Made by a program: the position numbers and the translations under genes. Below are positions 13,819 to 20,105 of a stretch of 31,361 nucleotides of DNA, one piece after another. Positions within the stretch are counted from its first letter, which is position 1. The number at the start of each line of letters is the position of its first letter. This stretch comes from a virus, in the IMG/VR virus record IMGVR_UViG_3300025280_000108, positions 1-31,361 of that record; one strand, given 5' to 3'. The notes under the pieces were generated by a model, which worked only from the letters and a program-made list of their open reading frames with translations, had not been told where the DNA came from and did not search any database.

Positions 13819-13955
13819 CTGCCGAACGACCACCAGACGACACCACTTGCACCTGCGGACATGCAGAAGAGGAACACGAGGCGCAGGGCATGTGGACTCC
13901 ATGTGAAATAGATGACTGCGAATGTGGCAATTTTGAGGAAGAACAGGACGATTAG
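13812..13955 (+). CDS. Short Cys/His zinc-binding protein (47 residues)
   Basis: ATG 13812 follows AAAGGAG and overlaps the preceding gene by 7 bases. The sequence has CTCGHAEEEHE (13-23), then C at 32 and CECGNFEEE (37-45). The plan CxCGH...H...C...CxCxxF is one I recall from tiny phage proteins that look like treble-clef or zinc-knuckle units. It is strongly acidic. Function unknown. Confidence 0.7.
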   Translation: MLTAERPPDDTTCTCGHAEEEHEAQGMWTPCEIDDCECGNFEEEQDD

Positions 13956-14108
13956 ACAGCATTATTCTCCTTTCTCCTTGTAAAAAGACCCTGGCCCGTA
14001 ACACATTTCTATTCAAGTCATCAACCTAAAAGGCAAGGTAGCTATGTCTCACGTCGGGGAATGCTGGGAAGAGCAACATTAGAAAAACCACATAGAAAGG
14101 GGCATGCG

Positions 14109-14174
14109 ATGAATTGGGGACAAATTTATTGGCTGCAAATGGCGAACCGGTGGCGTGAGTTGAGGAAGAACTAA
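14109..14174 (+). CDS. Possible 21-residue ORF before the tandem repeat
   Basis: ATG 14109 has AAAGGGG seven bases upstream. The peptide MNWGQIYWLQMANRWRELRK is Trp-rich, amphipathic and ends in the first unit of the 11-bp tandem repeat. The surrounding interval 13956-14222 otherwise holds no gene I can support. It could be a leader peptide for the 14223 gene. Confidence 0.3.
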   Translation: MNWGQIYWLQMANRWRELRKN

Positions 14175-14207
14175 GGAAGAACTAAGGAAGAACTAAGGAA
14201 GAACTAA
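14164..14207 (+). repeat. Four perfect 11-bp tandem repeats ending in a ribosome site
   Basis: The unit GGAAGAACTAA occurs four times without change and runs into GGAGGTAG and the ATG at 14223. Each unit carries a purine-rich Shine-Dalgarno-like GGAAG and a TAA. Because 11 is not a multiple of three, stop codons fall in all frames across the array. It may have arisen by slippage and could tune translation of the next gene. Confidence 0.9.
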
Positions 14208-14222
14208 GGAGGTAGATAAGTA

Positions 14223-14429
14223 ATGGAGTTCGTAGTTACTGACATGACCGGAAATTTTTTGAAATCTGTCACTGTAGTTGCTGACAGCGTAGAAGATGGT
14301 CAGGCAAATGAATCTCCAGTATGTCACGTATTCCCAGCTAATGATCCTGAATCAAAAGGCTATACGCAATCAGTTGAATCGAAGTCTTCATTTGCACTGG
14401 GCGACCCCAACCGGTTCCATATAAATTAG
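14223..14429 (+). CDS. Small protein sharing its N-terminal 26 residues with the gene at 6098
   Basis: The 68-residue protein begins MEFVVTDMTGNFLKSV then TVVADSVEDG. It matches the first 26 residues of the early protein at 6098 in about two thirds of positions, with conservative changes and mostly synonymous DNA differences elsewhere. The remaining 42 residues are unrelated, Ser/Asn-rich and lack the Cys cluster. GGAGG lies upstream. The shared part may be a targeting or interaction tag. The tail could reflect truncation and replacement. Confidence 0.6.
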   Translation: MEFVVTDMTGNFLKSVTVVADSVEDGQANESPVCHVFPANDPESKGYTQSVESKSSFALGDPNRFHIN

Positions 14430-14449
14430 GCATTGAAAGGAGACCCATT

Positions 14450-15282
14450 ATGAGAGAACACGCACCCTTGGACGTACGAGCCGAATGGCTGACGATCACT
14501 CCGGCTATAGCAGCAAAAATGCTGGAGACTATGAATCGCAATCGCAAAGTAAGTGAGCGTCATGTTACCCAACTTGCTGAACTGATGCAAGCTGGTCAAT
14601 GGAGAGAGGATGCCGGTGACCCCATTCGGTTCGACAAACGTGATATTCTGTGGACGGGCAGCATAGGCTGTGGGCGGTTATTGAGTCTGGCGTAAGCCTG
14701 AACATGTGGGTCATGCGAGGCATCGACTCAACGACTATGGAGGTACTGGATACCGGCAAGCACCGCAGTTTGGCCGACTTTTTGCACATGCAGGACGAAC
14801 CCTATGCGCGCAGTCTCGCTGGAGCGTTGTCATGTTTGTGGTCATACGATCAAACTGGCATTGTCTCGAGTGATCAATGGGATATTGCTCCTTTTGCCAC
14901 CCCTTGGGGCCTTCAATTACTGGATGATAATCCTGAATTGCGCCAATCCCTAGTTCATGGTGATCGTGTCCGAAAAGTTCTCCGTGGTGGTTGTGGACGT
15001 TGGACAACGCTCCATTACATCCTCAGCCGAATCAACAAGGAAGATGCACACACGTTTTTTGAAATGCTATGTACTGGTGAAAATATACCTACGCAATCGC
15101 CAGTAGGATTGCTGCGGAAACGGCTGATAAATAACATGCGTGGCACCATGAGGCTCGGCCAAAAGGAGTACACGGCATTGGTCTTAAAAGCGTGGAATAT
15201 GTACAGGCGAGGAGAGACTGCCAAAACTCTGTCCTACAAGCCTGGAGGTGCACATCCCGAAGAATATCCGACTCCCATCTAA
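14450..15282 (+). pseudogene. ParB-like N-terminal domain protein split by a frameshift
   Basis: Two frames make one protein of about 277 residues. The first (14450 to about 14650) has ITPAIAAKMLETMNRNRKVS and LAELMQAGQWREDAG. The second (from about 14650) continues with DGQHRLWAVIESG, the signature loop of ParB/Sulfiredoxin-like phage proteins, then a helical C-terminal domain. The first frame reads RDILWTG at the join. One missing G in TGG-GAC would restore ILW-DGQHRL. Cause may be a sequencing/assembly error, a real mutation or, less likely, programmed shifting; no slippery heptamer is present. GAAAGGAG precedes ATG 14450. The second half has no good start of its own (GTG 14650). Confidence 0.8.
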
Positions 15283-15384
15283 GCACAGCAGCAAAGACCA
15301 TAATATACAAGTACCGTCGTAGAACAACATCCAATGTTTTGCCAGTCTGAACACGCAATCATCGGCGCATTGAAAGGTAGTCAT

Positions 15385-15801
15385 ATGCTCACTGTACACA
15401 ATACCGCAGAACTAGCAGATCATCTGAGCTTGATTGTAGAAAAGCTCCGGGTGACATCCAGTGCAATGGTATCGGTAGACCTGGAATCGGGGTTTCCGCT
15501 GAACTGGGGGAACATGGTGCCAGCAACAGAGGCAATCATAAACTGGTACGATCCCAATTATCCCAACGCAAATGACATGTCTGTTACCTATACAATTACA
15601 TCACCGATAGAGGCAATGATGGTGACTGAAGACAGGCCGAGTTTATATCTGTATATGAACGGTGATTGGCATATCATCTCGGCGAAGATGCTCTTGCCTG
15701 TTGCGTCGCATGGTTGCCAAGCGATCCTGTTGGAGTATGTAAAAGACCCTAGCTGGCACACAGTTATGGCAGCTGCGCGGAATGCAAGACGGGGAGATTG
15801 A
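15385..15801 (+). CDS. Unknown protein, last clear gene of the rightward block
   Basis: The 138-residue product starts at ATG 15385, behind GAAAGG; an in-frame ATG at 15334 has no ribosome site. It has a helical N-terminus (AELADHLSLIVEKLRV), a polar middle with EAIINWYDPNYPNAND, strands (MSVTYTITSPIEAMMV; SLYLYMNGDWHIISAKMLLP) and a helical end. It resembles a compact alpha/beta fold. I do not recognise the family. Confidence 0.68.
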   Translation: MLTVHNTAELADHLSLIVEKLRVTSSAMVSVDLESGFPLNWGNMVPATEAIINWYDPNYPNANDMSVTYTITSPIEAMMVTEDRPSLYLYMNGDWHIISAKMLLPVASHGCQAILLEYVKDPSWHTVMAAARNARRGD

Positions 15802-16204
15802 TATGTCCACATTATCCTAATATCCAACGTGGAACCGAAGGGCGGTGTTTCTTCAAGGCCTCGGATTAGCCGTCAAACTATATTCCGGGGCCTTGAGCCT
15901 TTTAGAGGATATTGAGGAGCAGGTTCAAGAACAGCTCAGGTCTGCGGAAGAGGTGCTAGACGCTATCAAGGTGATCCGAGCTTTCCAGATGTTTCTACTT
16001 TTTAGGTTGAGCAGTTTTCAAATTGCCCCTATTTAGGGTTGATCGGACGATAAGACTCGGAGCATCCCTTCATCTATCTACAATCGAAAGTCCCCCTTGC
16101 GCTTGATACAGCAGGGAATCAAGACGCTCAGGGGACTGAAAGGAGACCCATGCGAACCCTAGCCCACACAGGGCATTGCCAGCCTAGCATCTATACGTTA
16201 TTAG
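15802..16204. other. Gene-poor convergent interval between rightward early and leftward tail blocks
   Basis: About 400 bases without a secure gene. It holds the terminator-like hairpin at 15853-15896 and a 63-codon GTG frame (15845-16036) with heptad-like Leu/Ile spacing (LLEDIEEQVQEQLRSAEEVL) that overlaps the hairpin and has a poor start. It also holds an imperfect hairpin near 16093-16136, and AAAGGAG plus ATG 16150 opening a 36-codon frame that runs into the opposite-strand gene. The 14 bases before that ATG (TGAAAGGAGACCCA) repeat the ribosome site of the 14450 gene, suggesting a decayed gene start. Confidence 0.5.
15853..15900 (+). terminator. Candidate terminator of the rightward early transcript
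   Basis: Arms TCAAGGCCTCGG (15853-15864) and CCGGGGCCTTGA (15885-15896) pair over 12 bp with one G-T mismatch, around a 20-base loop, and are followed by GCCTTTTAG. The T-run is only four and the loop is long, so it is a moderate candidate. Its position after the last rightward gene and before the converging gene is right. Confidence 0.45.
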
Positions 16205-16468
16205 TCAAGACGCTGGCGTCTTCTGCCGTTTCATCAACCGCAAAATTGACCGCTGACTAACCGCAAACCGATTAGCAGCTTCTTCAATCGTTAGGTGTTC
16301 AGCAGATATGATGGCTGCCCGATACTGATCCTTATGGTTCTGTAAATGGGCCTTGTACCCGGCAGGGTCATCATATTTACATTCGGGCAATGGACAGGTC
16401 AGGCATGAGTCACTGGCATCACATCCATCCAATGCTGACCAAGGCCGTCTACCTGACATCAGAGCCAT
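16205..16468 (-). CDS. Cys-rich plus helix-turn-helix protein, candidate regulator
   Basis: The 87-residue protein has an N-terminal Cys cluster CDASDSCLTCPLPECKYDDP (about 16-35), likely one metal site. Residues about 60-82 (IEEAANRFAVSQRSILRLMK) form a clear helix-turn-helix. Similar small proteins combining CLTCPLPxCxYD with an HTH occur in phages and bacterial genomes; I infer DNA binding. It lies 5 bases after the tail hub gene, so it is read late with the tail genes, which would suit a late or lysogeny-switch regulator. It is the only small stand-alone HTH regulator candidate in the window, so it is one candidate for the operator-binding protein. Confidence 0.82.
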   Translation of the reverse strand: MALMSGRRPWSALDGCDASDSCLTCPLPECKYDDPAGYKAHLQNHKDQYRAAIISAEHLTIEEAANRFAVSQRSILRLMKRQKTPAS

Positions 16469-16473
16469 GTCAT

Positions 16474-17661
16474 TTATTTGTTCTTTTCCAATAGGTTCGC
16501 CCTAGCCAATATGGAACTGAGGTTGCCTGGTGGTCTGTCAGGGATGATATTGAGGCGATCCTGTATTGCATCATATGAAGTTTCGATGATGAAAAAGGTT
16601 CTCAAATCATCGAAAGCTGGGGTCGATACGGACTCTGGAACAAGGTCTTGTAGGCGTATAACATCACCGGCACGAACACGCCATTTGGGACATTCAATCA
16701 GGCTGCCATCAGCGGTTCCGGGTCCAGCATCAGTACAATAGATAGCACCGACAATATCAAATCCATTGTCCTGGCGAGGAAGGTTGCGTTCTATCAAAGC
16801 TGCATCACGCGCGTCATTCTGAGCATTCGCTGGAGTCCCAGTTGGCAGACTTAATACCATATCACGCCTCGGATAAATAGCCTGGCTATCCGTATTATTG
16901 GCCGCTGTTCCTTCAGTGCCACCAACGGATGGGATGATGCGGTTGCGAATGTGCTTACCTTGCTGTTTTAAGGACCCGTTGTCGGTATCATCAAGCCAAA
17001 CAAAAATATCAACCTGGGAAATTGTCCGTTTTGTTAGCACCGGGATACGGTCCTCATAGATATAAAAAACTGGCACACTATCATCTGTATCTGATAATGG
17101 CATCAATGTGTCAACTATAATATCCTGAGGATAGGCACGGGTTTCCAAATTCAAGCCTGCTAAATCGCGGCTGAAGGTTTCAATCTGAGGCCAAGTATCA
17201 GATACAGAATTGATATCAGGACACGATTTGTCTAGCAGTTCTTTGACTATATCATGGAGTTCATGGCCGCTTCCAGAAGTCCAATCTGTATTACCAGCAT
17301 CTTCAGAATCATACATTTGGTCTCGACACGATGACCAATAACCAAAGGCTTCGAAATCGATGCCTAATGAACCTGTTCCCCACCGGAGAGCAACATCAAG
17401 GATGCGACCTTCCCAGATGGTCCGCTTTTCTTCCGTTATCAATAGATGCTTGTAATGTACGCCTCGTTGGTTGTCCGTATGCAGATAAGACCAAGCGTCA
17501 ACCAACGACATATCGATGGATATGTTGCAGGTCGAGAACCCTCCATGTATTCGCGTCGTAAATGTCAACCCACTGAAGCTATCTGTAAAGTCCGCTTCTA
17601 GCGCAGCTTTGTTGTAGTCATCGTACAACTGCACTCTCAGGTTGGGCCAATACCGTGCCAT
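16474..17661 (-). CDS. Tail hub / tail-associated protein
   Basis: The 395-residue protein starts at an ATG overlapping the stop of the distal tail gene (TAATG). It is strand-rich with an N-terminal domain (MARYWPNLRVQLYDDYNKAA; GLTFTTRIHGGFSTCNISI; WEGRILDVALRW) followed by helical (HELHDIVKELLDKSCPDI) and strand-rich parts. The C-terminus DDLRTFFIIETSYDAIQDRL is typical of baseplate hub-like proteins that follow Dit in siphoviruses. Expected role is tail tip assembly next to the receptor-binding device. The assignment rests on position and general pattern, without a decisive motif. Confidence 0.7.
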   Translation of the reverse strand: MARYWPNLRVQLYDDYNKAALEADFTDSFSGLTFTTRIHGGFSTCNISIDMSLVDAWSYLHTDNQRGVHYKHLLITEEKRTIWEGRILDVALRWGTGSLGIDFEAFGYWSSCRDQMYDSEDAGNTDWTSGSGHELHDIVKELLDKSCPDINSVSDTWPQIETFSRDLAGLNLETRAYPQDIIVDTLMPLSDTDDSVPVFYIYEDRIPVLTKRTISQVDIFVWLDDTDNGSLKQQGKHIRNRIIPSVGGTEGTAANNTDSQAIYPRRDMVLSLPTGTPANAQNDARDAALIERNLPRQDNGFDIVGAIYCTDAGPGTADGSLIECPKWRVRAGDVIRLQDLVPESVSTPAFDDLRTFFIIETSYDAIQDRLNIIPDRPPGNLSSILARANLLEKNK

Positions 17662-20105
17662 TAAGCTTCAGCAACCTGGAGGAACTTGGGCAAATACGTG
17701 ATCCCTATGGTCCATTTATCAGCTATGTCGGCAGCTCCATCATCGGAAACAAAATAGACGCGAGTGCCTTCGGGATGAGCTTCTGGTGGACGACCTACCT
17801 GGTCAGCTGGGAAAGACTGGATAACATCAGCACTGTTCATTATGTACAAACCTTTCGGATTCGACCGGCTATCAGCCCAGACAATATTGGTAGCAAGCGT
17901 TTTATTGAGATAAGCAAATCCATTATCGACCGGCATTAACATCACCCAATCGACCCAAACACGATCTGTATAGGAGGGGCCACTTTTTGGATACATGGCA
18001 AGTCGCAGGGTCAACGTACCGACAGTGCCACCTCCAGGTGTTGCCACTGGAGGAACTGTTAATGTACCTATATCAATGATATGTCCAGTAGCAACGTTGA
18101 TTGTTGTATAGTCCGCGGCTACTGCTGGGTCTTTCGTCACTCCACCATAAGCATAGCCGATGCTCATGCCAAATTGGTCACCAGCATCAGGAGCCGCGAC
18201 ACGGGCAAGCACTCTGTATAAACCCTCTGGTGGTGTTGTCACATCTTTGGTAACAACTGTAGGAGATGCAGCCGTTGCACCAAACATGGCAGACCTAAAC
18301 GCCGCTGCTACTTGACACCAAGAAGCGGACCCGTCAGGAGAGTGGGTCATAGTGGTTGTGGTGCTTGTAGCAATTTCATAGGACGCTGTTGATTCCGGTG
18401 CGCTATTCTCGCCGAGATCAACTTGCCCAGCACCGGGTGTCCAGGCACGACTATTGCTGGTGTCAGAAGACACCATATCTATTACTATATCGCCAGCAAC
18501 CGTGGTAACGGCAACCGATGGTGTAGTGCCAGAGGCTCCGTCTGCGGTTGCATTAGAACGACGTGGATTAACTGCATCTACGCCGTAATAACTCGATGCA
18601 CGAACAGCGATTTCATCAATAGTGCTTGCAAAACTGACGACGATGTTATTACTGCCAGTATCTGGATTTACCATGTAGAATATGGTTGCCGAAGCATTGT
18701 CTTTGGTAGATGTATCTATTTTGGTCAGTGCATCGCCTGCATACGTAATACCTGATGGCCCAGATGTGGAGGTATCTTTGGTGGCAACACCAACAACCAA
18801 CAAGCGACTGCCTTGTGCCGTCCCAACGGTATGAGAAAGAGTTATGCTAGTCGTAGACGTTGCTACTCCACCAGACTGTGCATCGAAGATGGTGCCATTT
18901 ATCATCTCACCAATATTGCCAGACGATGGCGAGAGGTCAGTTGGTTCATCGCTAAAGGTCGCAAAATCCTCACCCTCATGCCAAATCACAACATCACGCT
19001 GTCTGGTGGCATGTCTGGCACCGCACCAAAAATCCGTATGCCCTTCAGCTTCAGTAGCTTTGATTTGTAGAGGACATGGTGCATCACCAGGGATGTTCTC
19101 GATATCGATGAAGTTCAACTTTGATTGCTGTATCTTGCCACCATCCTCATTGTTGTTGTAGACATTGCGACTGCTTACCCAGGCTGTTGGTGCCGTGGAA
19201 CCATCGCCAAGATATGCCAAATCCATGAGGACAATATCATCAGTATCGGTACCGCTTGCTGCACGAATTCCTGCGGTGATGGATGTATGGCTAGAACTAT
19301 CGCGAGTAACTGTGGCTGTCCGTTGGGTATTATCTGGAGTGAGGGCTGTTACTGTGGTGCCACCACTATCAGTCAGGAATATCTCGTATTCTTCACCTCC
19401 ATTGATCTTGTACGTAAGAGAGAAGATATGCACTCCGCCAGTCATTGTCTGCACTTGTGAACACTGGAATACTGAGCTAGACGTATTAAGGGTTATCTTG
19501 CCCCAGACCGCTCCCTCTGGAGCACCACTGGCTTCAACAGCTCTCGTACCATTTGCAACAGTCCAGTCAGCAAATAGAGTACCAGTGCTGCACTCAAAAC
19601 CAGGATCGTCAAGATAATTTTCAAGGCTTTCTTCTGTCCCTTGAGCAAAAGGCTCACACTCCACAATAAGACGAGCATCGCGAAGCCGTGTGTGCTTTTG
19701 CAAGAACACGCCCATCATGGTAGGCCCAAGATCAAGGTCACCCTGAAGCACATTGAAATAAACCGGGTTAGTTGCACTATTCCACTGGAACTTGACCTGA
19801 ACTTGGTTACCTACTCCCACAGTGCTAAACTCTTTAGCCTTCCGGAGCAACGTGTGGACAGACTGAATACGGGTAGCAAGATTATCTGTGCTGGAGCCTA
19901 AAACTTGGAAGTTGATCTGGACTGTACGGTTATTGTATGCAAGGGATATTAGGTCCGAACCATGCCGAAAAAGATTGTCGCCGGTATAGCTCGTCCGTGA
20001 AGTCGGTGGTGGACATTGAAAGCCGTTTTCATTGACCCAGGTATTGCTGAGATCATTGCAATCGAATGTTGTAGTCCCGTCTGTTAACTGGACTGTCCAC
20101 GCCAT
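17661..20105 (-). CDS. Distal tail (Dit-like) protein with extra adhesion-type beta domains
   Basis: The 814-residue protein directly follows the tape measure gene with overlapping TGATG. The N-terminal ~155 residues look Dit-like (MAWTVQLTDGTTTFDCNDLS; VQINFQVLGSSTDNLATRIQ; LLRKAKEFS). Residues about 160-310 form a jelly-roll-like carbohydrate-binding type domain (NYLDDPGFECSTGTLFADW onward). Residues about 410-610 form a Ser/Thr-rich beta domain (ITLSHTVGTAQGSRLLVVGV; GITYAGDALTKIDTSTKDNA; GDIVIDMVSSDTS) of the kind found in large bacterial surface proteins. The C-terminal part is again jelly-roll-like (RVLARVAAPDAGDQFGMSIG). Extra sugar-binding domains suggest direct host attachment. Classical Dit proteins are near 250-300 residues, so this is an enlarged, probably receptor-binding version. 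Confidence 0.75.
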   Translation of the reverse strand: MAWTVQLTDGTTTFDCNDLSNTWVNENGFQCPPPTSRTSYTGDNLFRHGSDLISLAYNNRTVQINFQVLGSSTDNLATRIQSVHTLLRKAKEFSTVGVGNQVQVKFQWNSATNPVYFNVLQGDLDLGPTMMGVFLQKHTRLRDARLIVECEPFAQGTEESLENYLDDPGFECSTGTLFADWTVANGTRAVEASGAPEGAVWGKITLNTSSSVFQCSQVQTMTGGVHIFSLTYKINGGEEYEIFLTDSGGTTVTALTPDNTQRTATVTRDSSSHTSITAGIRAASGTDTDDIVLMDLAYLGDGSTAPTAWVSSRNVYNNNEDGGKIQQSKLNFIDIENIPGDAPCPLQIKATEAEGHTDFWCGARHATRQRDVVIWHEGEDFATFSDEPTDLSPSSGNIGEMINGTIFDAQSGGVATSTTSITLSHTVGTAQGSRLLVVGVATKDTSTSGPSGITYAGDALTKIDTSTKDNASATIFYMVNPDTGSNNIVVSFASTIDEIAVRASSYYGVDAVNPRRSNATADGASGTTPSVAVTTVAGDIVIDMVSSDTSNSRAWTPGAGQVDLGENSAPESTASYEIATSTTTTMTHSPDGSASWCQVAAAFRSAMFGATAASPTVVTKDVTTPPEGLYRVLARVAAPDAGDQFGMSIGYAYGGVTKDPAVAADYTTINVATGHIIDIGTLTVPPVATPGGGTVGTLTLRLAMYPKSGPSYTDRVWVDWVMLMPVDNGFAYLNKTLATNIVWADSRSNPKGLYIMNSADVIQSFPADQVGRPPEAHPEGTRVYFVSDDGAADIADKWTIGITYLPKFLQVAEA

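Noticed and set aside
13531-14016. 161-codon minus-strand frame with a good AAGGAG site near 13965
   Set aside because: It is antisense to three coupled Cys-rich genes. Its sequence is rich in Cys, Arg and Phe without domain pattern, typical of a shadow frame. The ribosome-like site is chance.
15845-16036. 63-codon GTG frame with coiled-coil-like spacing
   Set aside because: It begins at a GTG with a weak site and overlaps the terminator-like hairpin. It is reported only within the convergent interval.
16150-16260. 36-codon frame behind AAAGGAG running into the opposite-strand HTH gene
   Set aside because: Its end is antisense to the HTH-coding part of a well supported gene. It may be only a relic of a gene start.
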